Position numbers and translations under genes: made by a program
Source of the DNA: Sipunculus nudus
Taxonomy: Eukaryota; Annelida; Sipuncula; Golfingiida; Sipunculidae
DNA: 64,000 nt
Reading direction: 5' to 3'
NCBI GenBank assembly: GCA_026874595.1
Contig: CM049316.1
Span: forward strand, 38,694,695-38,758,694
Part shown: piece by piece, positions 1 to 11,560 of the stretch
Position numbering within the stretch: position 1 is the first letter of the stretch
Layout: every line of letters begins with the position of its first letter
The notes under the pieces: generated by a model
Database searches by the model: none
Seen by the model: the letters and a program-made list of their open reading frames with translations, nothing else
Told to the model about the DNA's origin: nothing

Positions 1-184
1 CCAGGTTGTCTGAAATAACGCATCTTCTTAATTTAGCGCAAATCTAGCTCGTATAGGTATCAAACTGCTATTAAACTCATTCATAGCTGATGTAGTAGTA
101 GTAGTAGTACAATATGGCTCTATAGGCTAGAAGCCTTTGACCCTCTAAGTATTATGTTTTACATGTTTCTAAATAACTTAGATC

Positions 185-1300
185 TAGTATCCGGGGATCC
201 TTCAGGTTTTAGTGTCTTTCCTCTTTCTAATTTTGACTTAAGTTGGTAGTATACATATGATTTTGGAAAACCTTTTCCAGTCTGTTTTTAAAAGCATTTA
301 ATGAGTCAGCATTTACGGTTTCCCCGGGAAGATTATTCCAAACTGTTATTATTCTATTAGTAAAAAAGTGCTGGAAACCGCGAGTTTTTGTGTGCTTTTT
401 AGTAAGTTTTTATATGTGTCCTCTTGTTCTCTCATTTCTGTTTTTACTGATAAGATAAGAGGTGGTTATAGGATCATATTTTTCTTGGATTATTTTGTAA
501 ACCTAAATAAGATCTCCTCTCAATCTTCTGTACCCTAAACTAGGAAGCTTAAGATACATCAGACGTTCTTGATAATTCATGTTTTTTTTGTGCCAATAAT
601 CATTTTTGTGAATCTTTTCTGCACTCCTTCTATATTATATATATATTTGCTTAGGTTAGGGCTCCAAAAAGGGTTTCCATATTCAATTATAGGCTTAACT
701 AGGGTTTTGTAAAGGGGTATCATAATATCTTTACATTTATTTGTGATGGTAATCATTATTAGTCCAGAAATTTTGTTACATTTTTTAACCACCTCTATGA
801 TATGTTGTCCAAATGAGAGCTCAGCATCTACCCAAACCCCAAGTCCTTCTCAACATGTGTACTATTTAATTGCCTTACATCTCCCCCCTCTTATACTATA
901 TTTATGTCTGGGATTATTCTTCCCCAAATGCATAATACTGCATTTTTACTATTAAATTGTAGTTGCCCAATATCAGTCCATTTTACTAACTAGTCGATAC
1001 AATTTTGTAAACTGTTTTTAGATTCTCTATTAGCATTAACAGCAGAGTAAGCTTTAGTGTCATCAGCAAAGATTTTGATCTTACAATCTATTTGTTTTGG
1101 CATATCATTTATAAAATAAATAAAATGGGACCCAGTACCCTTCTTTGAGGAACTCCACTGGTTACTTGAGTTCCCTCAGACCTTACCTAATTTACTGTTA
1201 CAAACTGAGACCTATTATTCAGGAAATCCCTTATCCATGATAGGAGATTACCTTTTTAACCCATATCCTTCTATTTTTTTAATAATCTCAAGTGAGGTAC
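185..1300 (-). mobile_element. 5'-truncated, decayed LINE (non-LTR retrotransposon) reverse transcriptase
   Basis: Read on the minus strand, this stretch carries landmarks of a non-LTR reverse transcriptase. Around 1170–1085 it encodes the 'SGVPQ..VLGPILF..FINDMP' block, and at 1070–1053 the catalytic FADDTK motif. At 792–577 there is a C-terminal segment with LVKPIIEYGNPFWSPN and VQKRFTKMI. Near 360–230 it reads FFTNRIITVWNNLPGE and SLNAFKNRLEKVF, the usual C-terminal tail. The pieces lie in different frames, so the copy is broken. No 5' ORF is visible, consistent with 5' truncation. The tail is closest in style to CR1/jockey-type elements; clade assignment is inference. Confidence 0.85.
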
Positions 1301-1503
1301 AGTGTCAGACGCTTTCCAGTGTCGAACGCTGGCCATATATTCAGTTATCGGAAATGTTAATATATGAGAATTCTAACAGAAAATCTCTGAAAAATAAATG
1401 ACGAGGATTACTTGTCACGTGCACTGTGGGAAACATTATTTACGACGTTTATATATGAAGTATTCACTGAGCGTATTAAATTCACTGGCATATGAAATAT
1501 TTA

Positions 1504-1707
1504 GGTGAAATCAGTTGACTTGTCTTTGATTAGATACCTTGTGGTTTTGTAGCCTTCTGGGCTAGGCGTAGTAATGACGTCATTGGGACTGCCGTGAGTG
1601 GGGTCAGAGGGATGACCGGTGCCTTGAGTGGTCTGAGTCGTGTTATTGGCCAGCACAGCACTGATGGCGAGACACATAAATATGACTGCTGAGACAAGGG
1701 ACTTCAT
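1504..1707 (-). CDS. Small secreted Thr/Ser/Pro-rich protein, or first coding exon of a larger minus-strand gene
   Basis: The minus-strand ATG at 1707–1705 opens a clear signal peptide (MKSLVSAVIFMCLAISAVLA), followed by a Thr/Pro/Gly-rich segment starting NNTTQTTQGTG with two overlapping N-glycosylation sequons. Reading on, the frame stops at 1503–1501 after 68 codons. A plausible donor (AAG|GTATCT) at 1538/1537 would instead make 1538–1707 a first exon ending in phase 2. I cannot decide between these. A TATA box about 70 bp upstream supports a transcribed gene. The layout (signal peptide plus Pro/Thr linker ending just before a donor) resembles exon 1 of the large protease at 21228, but there is no clear sequence match. 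Function unknown. The region to the left holds only the LINE relic, so further exons would lie outside the window. Confidence 0.5.
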
Positions 1708-1777
1708 CCTGCATCCGTTCGTAACTGCCGTGTGTTCTACGTGTGTTTTGATGAGCACATCACGTGACTTCCTTGTA

Positions 1778-1784
1778 TTATATA
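1778..1784 (-). promoter_or_regulatory. TATA box for the minus-strand signal-peptide exon
   Basis: On the minus strand the sequence reads TATATAA. It lies about 71 bp upstream of the ATG at 1707, which places a start site near 1750 and a 5' UTR of about 43 nt. An E-box-like CACGTG lies at about 1761–1766, between the TATA box and the expected start site. Confidence 0.45.
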
Positions 1785-1807
1785 CACATATTATACATTT
1801 ATAAGAT

Positions 1808-2547
1808 GTCAAGATGTCTTCATTGGTTCAGTGACTCTGTGTACTTAATCTGTCCATAACCCATTTGTGTACTTGAATATGGTGCGTAGCGATACCTATT
1901 TTATAGGTCTGTGTGTTGTTCATCATATTGTTGCAAACAGTCTCACTTTTTTATTATATTGTCATTAGTAATAACATACAGGCATTGATGTAACAAGCCT
2001 TCCAAATCATGTATAATGAACAAATTAGAAGGTACTCAGAGACCGCATGTGTACCTCCGCCAAAAAACTGCAACACCAGCCCAGGAATATTACCAGGATC
2101 CTTATCAAACGGTCAAAAACATAATAATTAAAGTGTGTGCCACGGTCCATCAACTCGATGGTTGCATCCCAGGTCAGCTCTAACCGCTTGGACAAAGGCG
2201 GTCCTAATGGTAATATAACAGTTATGGCGTAATCACTGATTACATGTTTCACATCTGTGCACATTAACCTATAGATCTGTCCTTATTTATCGCCATTTTT
2301 TACTTGTATTTGGACGATGTCAAATTAAAATAATCTTTCTTTTTTATTCATATATATGCGTTCATGTGTTTTGTTCATACACTTAATTATTATTCTTGTG
2401 AATCATGAATCATTTATTCAGTTGACTAAATCTTGTGGTCCCACAATTTTACATTTTTACTCATTTATACGTGTATTTAATCTTTGGTCTACATGTATAA
2501 GCCCGTTTTTATCAGAATCAAACGCTCATGTATTCTTCATAATATTT
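1808..2547. other. No gene recognised
   Basis: AT-rich sequence. The short open frames here have no recognisable domain, signal peptide or splice context. The string acctccgcca at about 2055 matches one end of a dispersed family seen elsewhere in the window. Confidence 0.5.
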
Positions 2548-2552
2548 AGACG

Positions 2553-2755
2553 CAGAAGCGGATCCAGGGGGGGGGGGGGTCCAGGGGGTCCGGGCCCCCC
2601 CTTTTTTCACCCGAAGCAACCATTTTAAGGGGTTTTAGACGCAATTTTGCGGCCTGGACCCCCCCTTTTCCAGACGTGATGACCTTTTTTTTAGGATTTC
2701 CATAAATCCTCCTGGGTTGGACCCCCCCTTTTCCTAAATCCTGGATCCGCCCCTG
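2553..2755. mobile_element. Non-autonomous DNA transposon (MITE) with CAGRRGCGGATCCAGG ends
   Basis: The left end reads CAGAAGCGGATCCAGG and the right end is its near-perfect reverse complement (CCTGGATCCGCCCCTG). The 203-bp body is made of G-runs and C-runs around 'ggaccccccc' motifs. The element is flanked by AGACG at 2548–2552 and 2756–2760, a possible 5-bp target-site duplication. The CAG-type ends resemble hAT elements, but hAT elements normally make 8-bp duplications, so the superfamily is uncertain. Related remnants lie at about 21640–21775 and 27960–28085. Confidence 0.65.
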
Positions 2756-2760
2756 AGACG

Positions 2761-3685
2761 CATGTAAAACGTGTCACAGGTGAACTCCAGAACAAGGCAT
2801 CCCCTAATACTAATAAATGGCTTTAGCTAATAACACTTGCCGGTACTTAGCTGATCTGGCTTGAAACACCTAAGACAGGTGTTGCCATCTGCCGGTAAAT
2901 AAAATCAATTTATGCTCCTTTGATCGTTCGTTTTTTATCACTGTAGGAGCCAGAGCAGTAGCTCCGCACGTAGAACTGTACGTGTATCGAAGCATGGAAT
3001 TAAGTTTTATTCACATGATATATCGACAAATATATAATTACAGCCAGCCTGTGATGTCTAGGAAAAAGCAATACCTGTATCACCTGGCGGATATATGTTA
3101 TACAATAAGTTCCATATCCGATGAGTGTCTGATATCTTATGAATCACATGATGTTTAATTGACCTATTCACATAGCAGGTATATTAAGGAAGGTCTGGCC
3201 ATTTCTCTTTAAAATATCATGGTGTCTGAAAATATATTGTTCCGAAACCATTTGCTTACCCCGCAGCATCATTGAAAAAAAACTTGCGCTGGCGCGATCA
3301 GTGGCGTAAAACATTTATGCAGCACGCACGCAACCTGGTTGTGGTACCTCGCAACTTCACAAATTAACATTTCAAACTCAAAATTATGTTTCTCCTCTTT
3401 TTATTCTTTGTTTTTTTTTTACGTCCATGTGTGGGATTTGTCTTCCATGCGCACCATCAGACCTCTAGTCTCTAGTATTGTAAACAACTCTAGACACACG
3501 TGGGTTGTGTTTGCTCACACACAGAACCCTAACAAGGTAGGACAGGGTTAAAAGAAGATCCTGCATGGGGAAAGTCTGTATTAAGCCAAAACAAATATTA
3601 AATAACTAAAGCCTTTAGAATCCTTAACTCTTTTGATTGTATACATTTATCTTCATAATGATTTCCCCTTTATTCATACTCTCTT
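2761..3685. other. No gene recognised
   Basis: AT-rich sequence with no domain-bearing frame, RNA gene or well-formed repeat that I can support. Confidence 0.45.
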
Positions 3686-5130
3686 TATTATTACCTCCGC
3701 CAAGCGGGGTTGTTTATGGTTTTGGTGGCGTTGCTTGGTTTGTTGTTTGCCGGAAATCTTCGATTTCTACAAGCAGGTTGGTCAGTCGCGGATGTCTGTT
3801 TGTCTGTCTGTGGACTCTCTACAGGCCACAATTTTTCAGCAATTGCTTTCAAACTTATATAGCTGGTAGACAAGCAAAACTCCTGGAAGCCTATTGTTTT
3901 TGGGCATTATAGGTCAAATGTCAAGGTCAAGGTCATCAAAACTTCTCAAAACTGTTTTTTCTTCATATCTTTGTTACTGTTAGTCGTATCTACTTCAACC
4001 GTAGCTCATTTTAATCGTCATTATAAGGCCTGTCTTCTGGTGTGTAGCTGACTCAATTTGCGGTAACCATGGTAACGCATTTTCGGGAAAAAATGCTGAT
4101 ATTTTTCTAACTTTGTCAGTTTTAAAGGTCCAATGGTCCAGTATTTTGCATCAGGTAGCATTCAACTAGAACTACAAGATTTTATTAAAAGTTTTGCAAT
4201 ATCTCGTATAATATCTCGTCAAATGAGATATTTAGAGATTTCAGTAATCTTGCCCTGGAGGCCACAGTTTTGCAGGAATCTTTTTGAAACTGACATATCA
4301 TAAGTCCCACACTATTATCTCGAAATTGATTTTTCATTTTTTTGAATGCGACCGCTAGGGGGCACTGTATGCAAACCTCCCCAACATATCATGTTTTGGT
4401 CATATCTCAAAAAGTATAAGCCTCATTCACAAAAACTATAGCTTATTTTCTTCCTCTTAGTCTTCACCATAAACTCGTTAAGTCATCTGGTCTCAATCTT
4501 GTGTCGCTTGTCAGTATGTCTGTCTGTTTGTCAGATGTCCTCAAATTCGCCTGCTTGCTGTTGCTTTTAAAACTATTACATCTTATGTCTTACACTAATA
4601 TCTCAAAACGAATTTTTCATTTTCCAGATATGGCCGCTAGGGGGCGGTGCACTCAAACTTCCACAACATATCATTTTTTGCCCATATCTCCAAAACTATT
4701 AACCTCAATTACCTAAACTATAGCTTATTTTCTTCCTCTGAGGTTTTTTCTGTAATATTATTAAGTCATCTGGTCTCAATCTTGAGTTGGTTTTTCAGTA
4801 TGTTTGTCTGTTTTCCAGTTGTCCTTAATTTCGACTGCTTCCTGGTTCTTGCGTCACACATATAGCATTCTACTGGCCACAGTTTTGCAGGAATCGCTTT
4901 GTAACTTACACTTGTAATATTCGTAACGATATTTGGAAGGCCTATGTTTATTATTCAAATTAGTCAAAGGTCAAGGTCAAGGTGACCAAAACATCAAAAT
5001 CTTATTTTCTTCAGACTTTTGTTAATATTGGTCTTATCTTTACAAACAATAGCTTATTTTCTTTCACTTTGACATTACTCGTTCATCTGACTAACATTAC
5101 GTCATTTCCGGCAAGCGCGTGACCTCTGGT
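3686..5130 (+). repeat. CCTCCGCCA / 'aaggtcaaggtca' dispersed repeat with internal ~282-bp tandem units
   Basis: The block begins at an 'acctccgccaagcgggg' end. It carries 'gtcaaggtcaaggtca'-type strings near 3920 and again near 4970. Two tandem units about 282 bp apart share 'ccgctagggggc' (4352 and 4634), 'actatagcttattttcttcctct', and 'aagtcatctggtctcaatctt'. It looks like a mosaic of a widespread family; further relatives lie at 8000–8260, 41715–41890, 45870–46085, 61570–62190 and 63610–64000. No coding potential is seen. Confidence 0.6.
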
Positions 5131-5171
5131 CATCTAGTTTGCCTGTTTCTCTCTCTCTCCATTTCTTCATT

Positions 5172-5184
5172 TCTCTCTCTCTCT

Positions 5185-5246
<62 letters not shown>
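5172..5246 (+). repeat. (CT)n microsatellite interrupted by a C-run
   Basis: Almost uninterrupted CT dinucleotides with a run of ten C near the left end. Confidence 0.95.
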
Positions 5247-5248
<2 letters not shown>

Positions 5249-5249
5249 C

Positions 5250-6546
5250 GAACCCACCTTCATGCGAGGAAACCATATTATAAAATGTCAACAGAATTGC
5301 ACATTTCTACGTTATTTGTTCTTAGGTCCAGATATTCTTATCTGCTGATTCGCGATTTTTTAAGGGAGACGTTTACGGTTTGAACCGAGGGACAAATACC
5401 TTGCAACCCCTTCCCAGAATGGGTGGGTGGGTAGCTTTTTAAAATTCGAAAACATTAAAATAAAATTTTTTTTTTTAAATGTTATTTGACACCCGAAACC
5501 CTCTAATTTTTATCCACCACTGTCGTTTTATACAGGAGTAAAACGGAACACCCACGAGGTACAGGAGCCTATTCCATCATCTGACGTCTATCGAATAATA
5601 TGACGTCTTAGACCTTATATGAAAACAATTAAAAAGCACCGGTCTCACGTTACATAGGTTGTTTGAGTTGTTTTTCTCAACGTTTTTATAACATGTGGGG
5701 GCCCGACAAAATGGCTATCAGTCGCTACCCTAACACGTCTAACAAGAATATCTGGGGACAAATCAGGGGATTTTTTTCTAATGCCAAAACATTTTTTTTT
5801 AAATATCCTCATCGCCAACAACTTGTAACCGTTAAACTTATACCCGTGATTATACCCAGTATTATAATCAATATACCCAACATTATAGTCAACGAGAGGA
5901 AATTATTTGCTAAAATGACACAACCTCCAAAATTATTAGAAAGATTGTTTGTGTAAGAAAGCCTTTTATCCTGGAGAATTTGCTTTTTTTCCAGATAAAT
6001 AAATAGCAAGGTCAGCAAGATTTGATAAAAACCAGTCTTTGATCAAATTTTCAAAAGACAGTTAATTAACAAGTGTGTGTACAAGGGTAAATAATAAACA
6101 ACGTTTTTCAAGATGAACTGTGAATCAAATCCAGAAACCAGGCTATTATAGTGTATGTAAACATAAGGTAAATTATTATTCCATCTATGGTCCTGATACA
6201 AAGCCGTTCTATGCATGGTCCTCTTATATAGCGGTTTAAAGACTTCAGGGTACCCGATTTCAGTTTATCCCCCCCACGGGTAATTTGATTGGGTTTTAGA
6301 TTACCCCAGGGGGAAGTATGAACTTAATTTCAGATTATGTGTATATATTTTAATGTATATACATATTCAACAAAATTAAGCGGACACATGGAGATTCAAG
6401 ACATGAAAGAAATTTCGACTAATTGTAAGTATTATATTGCATGTAGATTTTTAAATCCATGTAATACATTAAATCCATTACAATCCTCTCTCTCTTTCTC
6501 TCGGATTGAATAGGGGGATATGTGCTTGATCTCTTTGTCTCTCTGG

Positions 6547-6592
<46 letters not shown>

Positions 6593-7740
6593 GAGATTTG
6601 AAATTTGAAATTTCATTATTCACTTGAACACACTAACATAAATTAAAAAGAAAAATTCTACGTATATGCTGTTGCATTTATAAAGATCCTAAATATTGTT
6701 TCAAACTAATGTCTCGCTGTGCTGTGCATAATAACTAAGGATACCGGCGGGTCCTATAGAAGAGGCCAGAGGTATATATGTAATTGAGGGCGACTAACGA
6801 AAGTTTTCTTTAACATTTCCAATGGCATTGATTGCATACCATTCGCATGATTAATGTAACATTCGTTTAATATATACGCTCACGTGAACCCCAACAAAAT
6901 AAAATATATGCCGTCCAAATATCTTCATTAAACCAACAAATTAAAAAATTGTTACGAAAATTAACTCAAAAGTAGCGTTTTATTAGTCCCATTCACCCCA
7001 AATCAACGACATTTAAGCACCCATGAGTAATTTCGGTGAACATGTATTTTGTAAATTAACTAGTTACTACTTCATATGCTGACTCTTTTAGTTATTATAT
7101 TAAATACTGATTGAATAATATAGTCCAACAACAGATGTATTGAAAAACTTTGTAAAACCAAATCTCATGTACGAAAGACAAAAAATTTATACGCGTGATG
7201 AACACTGAACAAATTTTTACCATTTCATTACACGGTTCATGCTGATAATTTTTGCGGCTTTGTTAGTGCAAACACTGATCTGTATTTGCATTATTTTTCA
7301 TTTACATGTTTTAATTATACCTGTCTTGGCAATAAATACGAAATTTAAAGGGAAGTTGAAAATGCACGCTGTGATTAAGTTGTTAGTCCATACACCGGTT
7401 CTTCGCACTTGATGAACACCAGTAAGTGGCAGATTAATGAGAAAACACCCAATTAAATCTTATATACGGATTAACTGTTTTTCAAACTGTCGCTGGGTCT
7501 AACAATGTATCACGTGCTTCTGTGTATGAACGAGACGAAAACGGTTTTTATCTGGACCAAAGAACAAACACCCAGCTGGCATGCACAAAACAAACCTTGA
7601 TTTTGTGAGAGACCAGAAAGTACGGTTTATTATTTATATAATTTTACGCAAGAACAAACAGACTTAATTGCCTGTCATCCACGCATTTGATCAAATACTG
7701 CACGGCGTTGTTAATATACATACATTGCCATTTCTGCACT
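5250..7740. other. No gene recognised; AT-rich with a (CT)n tract
   Basis: Contains a (CT)n tract at 6551–6589. The open frames over that tract are low-complexity artefacts, and no other recognisable feature is visible. Confidence 0.5.
6551..6589 (+). repeat. (CT)n microsatellite
   Basis: Perfect CT repeat; it creates spurious Arg-Glu frames on the minus strand. Confidence 0.95.
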
Positions 7741-7754
7741 CGAATAGTCTGTGT

Positions 7755-7769
7755 TACACACACACACAT

Positions 7770-7800
<31 letters not shown>
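7755..7800 (+). repeat. (CA)n then (TA)n microsatellite
   Basis: A short CA tract grades into a TA tract. Confidence 0.9.
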
Positions 7801-7803
<3 letters not shown>

Positions 7804-7999
7804 GTGTGTAGCAACATATCCAAGTAGGTATAATGGCTTTTCATTCAACATAACACTTTGTTACTACTCCAGACAACCATTTGAGATAAAATTGTCACAA
7901 TGGACCTTAGAAGAACTTTAATCAAGAACTAATAGACCTCCCAAATAGTCAGCTTACCATGATCCCATCACAACTTCTGAATGAAAATTCTTAAAGGTC

Positions 8000-8260
8000 C
8001 TATAAAGAATCTTGTATTAAGTTCCTGTAAAAACCATGGTTGCAATACTTGTTGCCTTTACCATAGGCCATACGTTCATCTCCGTTCATGGATGTGTGTG
8101 TGTGTGTATGTGTGGTTGTCCACGCAAACATGAACGGAATCACATGAATGTTCAGGGCATCTCGTGAATGGACCAACGAAGAATCGATAAGGTTTTGGTG
8201 AGGTTCTGGTACATGATCCGAATTTAGGAACGTCATTAAGGAATAATCACAAATGTACAG
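8000..8260 (-). repeat. Minus-strand copy of the 'gatcatgtgccagatcc' dispersed repeat
   Basis: The reverse complement contains a 'cttaatgacgttcctaaattc' type start, 'ggatcatgtaccagaacc' and 'tgtttgcgtggacaacc', the same order as the copies at 41715, 45870, 61570, 61870 and 63610. A TG tract replaces the usual CA-rich tail. Confidence 0.55.
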
Positions 8261-8900
8261 TCACTTGTGCACAGATGAACCGTGGAATATGGCCCGTATA
8301 AGTGAATTTAAACGCGGGTTGAGAGCATCACACAATAAGGACCCCCACAATGCATTTATTTCCCATGGTAAAGAAATTTATGCTACCAGTGACACATGAA
8401 GTTTCAAATAGTTTTTGTTTACTCAATGAAAACATTATGTGGGCTTTTTACCTCTTTCCTCCTGTTTGTTCAATAAATTGTTAAAAGATTAATTATATGA
8501 ATGGAATTCTAACACCAACATCTTGCATTGTGAGCTTCGGTGCTTTCTCTGTTGCACACTGTTCACATTGTTTATCAATGAAAGGTACTACGTTGGCTTG
8601 AACTCAGTTTTATATTTTTAGGATATAGCTCTGTTCATTTATCGCCCCTTATTTAAAAATGTTTTCGAAGTGTCGATCTTTTAAGAACCTACTTGTGTCA
8701 GTCTACAAACATGGTTCCAACTATAACATTTTTCAAAATGTAAGCAGGCTCCTTCGCCCGGCCGATGATAACAGGGCCAATGTAGTGACCGGATATTTCG
8801 ACGATTGGAAAGCGCATGTCCAGTTTATTTGAAGTATAGGAGCTTGAGATACGAAAAAGTTTCTGTCTCGGACATTTGAAAAGTGAACAGTAGTCTTAGG

Positions 8901-8901
<1 letters not shown>

Positions 8902-8968
<67 letters not shown>
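8902..8968 (+). repeat. (AC)n–(AT)n compound microsatellite
   Basis: About 16 AC units run directly into about 17 AT units. Confidence 0.95.
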
Positions 8969-8970
<2 letters not shown>

Positions 8971-9114
8971 CAGTCACCAGAAGCAGTGACTTCTTATACA
9001 AATTAGAGTAACGGCTGCTAACGCTGTTAAATACCTGATAAGAATGTATAATAATAGTATTGAGTGCATATTTTAAGTTGAAATGATTTGAAGCGAAATG
9101 GCTGGAAGCAATGA

Positions 9115-9630
9115 CGTAGCCGAGTCCCCACTATCCTAGGTCATGTGCAAATCCGAGTCAAAGCCACTCGAGTCCAAGTCTAAGTCCGACTCTTTGTGTT
9201 TCGAGTCAAAGTCCGTTTTCTTCGAGTCCGAGGCTTTTAGAAGTCTAGTCCAAGTCGGAGTCCGAGTCCTACACTGCTTTAATCAAAGCATCTAAATACA
9301 CAAATTTTAGATCACAATGTGTATTTTTAAGTATGTTTACATAAGGTATGAAATTTAATATTTAACTGAGGTTGGTAGTCAAAACTTATTTTTATAGTAT
9401 TATTCTGTCATTATCTCGCGCATGTTAGTTTTTATGGTGGAAGTTCAATGTGAAAGTCAGGCCTTTCGAGACAGTTTTTCTCTGCTGGTCTACACATGTA
9501 GTGGTTCTTATGTCCGGAGTCCTGCCCTCCGAGTCTCAGTATAAGTCCGAGTCCAGGACACTCAAGTCCCAGTCTGAGTCGAGTCCGTGAAAAATAGGAC
9601 TCGAGTCCGGATTCGAGTCCTAAATTACAT
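9115..9630. repeat. Two clusters of degenerate GAGTC(C) hexamers flanking ~260 bp
   Basis: Clusters at about 9118–9275 and 9515–9630 are dense in 'gagtcc', 'aagtcc' and 'gagtca'. They could be subterminal repeats of one non-autonomous element, but I found no terminal inverted repeat or target-site duplication. A third small cluster is at about 43705–43755. Confidence 0.45.
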
Positions 9631-9899
9631 GTTGGAAGAATTAGCTTGCAGACATGTTGGTTTTTGTCATCTGCCATTATATATACATTGTATTTATAGA
9701 CTATATATAAGATTGACTTATATTAAATGTTTAAAATAATCATGGAATTTCTCCCTTTGAATTTAAGTTTCAATTGATATGCAGGCATTATTTTTTAAAA
9801 TATATATTTGGATAACTGGTACGTTTACTGAAATTTCCTTTACCTCATAAATGTAAGGTTCTTGTCAATTAATGATTTAAATATCTGCAACACTTGTTT

Positions 9900-9953
9900 G
9901 AGAGAGAGAGAGACAGAGAGAGAGACAGAGAGACAGAGAGACAGAGAGACAGA
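9900..9953 (+). repeat. (GA)n / GAGACA microsatellite
   Basis: GA units interrupted at regular steps by GACA. Confidence 0.9.
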
Positions 9954-10086
9954 GGTAAATAGAGAATACTTAATTGCAAAGATAGGCTCCGCCCTACGCT
10001 ACACTGCGACCATTCTTGGAAACTATTTCTCTCAATCTCAGGTGTCAATCATGTTATTACGTTAGCACGTGTTGCTCTTTTGAGCA

Positions 10087-10094
10087 TATATAAA
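10087..10094 (+). promoter_or_regulatory. TATA box of the charged secreted protein gene
   Basis: TATATAAA, followed about 30 bp later by the expected start-site region (about 10117) and then a short exon ending at a strong donor at 10160/10161. The gene it serves has its coding exon at 13630. Confidence 0.5.
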
Positions 10095-10116
10095 TGAGGC
10101 ACCTTGTTCCCTTGGC

Positions 10117-10160
10117 CAGACAACCCGTTGAACCAAAGATTCGAATATCCTGAGCTAAAG
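10117..10160 (+). other. Untranslated exon 1 (5' UTR) of the charged secreted protein gene
   Basis: The stretch from the expected start site to CTAAAG|GTATGT contains no ATG. The donor is strong and its natural partner is the TTTATTTCAG acceptor before 13630, giving an intron of 10161–13629. The exact 5' end is inferred from the TATA spacing. A transcript read joining 10160 to 13630 would confirm it. Confidence 0.45.
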
Positions 10161-10842
10161 GTATGTACCTTTTTCACCTCTAACACACCTGCATTTAATT
10201 AGGACTTCGAAATGTTGCACTTAATTGTCCTTTCGGTACATTGGCTGCAGAGGTCCTCGTGTGCATAAGATGTGCCCAAAGCTACTCTTTATAGTAATGA
10301 TTTAGACCATGTGACAAAACAAAAAGTCAGGGTAGGCTTTTGGTAACCCGGTAATAACAAACCACGCTCCAGTTTGCTTAAAAACAGCAACATTTAGGAA
10401 AAGGGGAAACAAATAATTATATCTTTACAAACACAAATCACAGAAAAGTAAATAGCCACTTAAAATATTGATACTCAAGTCCCCTAGTCATTACAATCAT
10501 CAATATACAAATAATTAAATATATTTGGTAAATAGAGGGCAAAAGGTCTCGAATATATCTGGCATAAGGGAAAAATTTACATCTCTCAGGAAAATTTGTT
10601 CTGAGACAATGGAAATGCTCCAATTTACACTTACAATTTATCACTGTGTGATAATTTATTAAAATTTGTCGTTTTTAGCTTTTATGAATGTGGGGCATAT
10701 TTTCTTTTATTTTCCTACCTTGATGAGAATATATTTATACGCCGTCATGTTTCTTTCCTTGTTTTGTCGGTAGAAATTGCTTAAAGGGGCCTATTCTTGT
10801 GTCTGACGTCTGTTAACTAAAGATAATCCCTTGAACATATAA

Positions 10843-10846
<4 letters not shown>

Positions 10847-10893
<47 letters not shown>
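10847..10893 (+). repeat. (TA)n microsatellite
   Basis: Nearly uninterrupted TA units inside the putative 5' UTR intron. Confidence 0.95.
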
Positions 10894-10896
<3 letters not shown>

Positions 10897-11478
10897 TATA
10901 TATATTCAGAAAAAGCCAGTTAAAGAGCTCACAGGCTGTTCGTTTTGTTTATAGCTACGTGCAATATCATGCGAGGTGCCCGCCAAAATAATTCAAATAC
11001 ATTCAACAAAGATATCCTGTTGCAAATAATTCGAACCAGACTTATGCATAGGGCGTTGAAGCTAGTGACCTTTCAGCGCGTTCACATATGCATGCAACAA
11101 CCCACCCTATAAGGGACATGTTTTTTACTGTTTGTCAGCATAGCTGTACCTGTCCTTAGCTAGAGCAAATCTCACTAGCTTCTGCGAAGTCTGCAGAAAT
11201 CAGTTGTGTTGAAGCCGTCAGTCTGTTTGCTGAAGCTTTTTCTCGATAAGCATTGGACTCTGTCTAGTGTTCGGGGGAAACTTTTACAAATACATGCATG
11301 TACACAGAAAGCAAAAGGATCCCGTCTACCGGCGGAGTCCGCCTTTACTCTGCGGATGGCTTTATCAAATGGCATGTAGAGAGCAGATACCTCCACCACG
11401 GCGATAGCCCAAAGTAAACCCACCTCCTTATCCCTTGTCCATGATCTGCCTGTCTACTAGTTTTATTGCCAGTTTAAA

Positions 11479-11530
<52 letters not shown>
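11479..11530 (+). repeat. (AT)n microsatellite
   Basis: Nearly pure AT repeat next to the GAATAC element. Confidence 0.95.
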
Positions 11531-11536
<6 letters not shown>

Positions 11537-11560
11537 TTCCGTAAGACATGGGTCGAATAC

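Noticed and set aside
6419-6623. Arg/Glu-rich minus-strand frames
   Set aside because: Translation of a (CT)n microsatellite.
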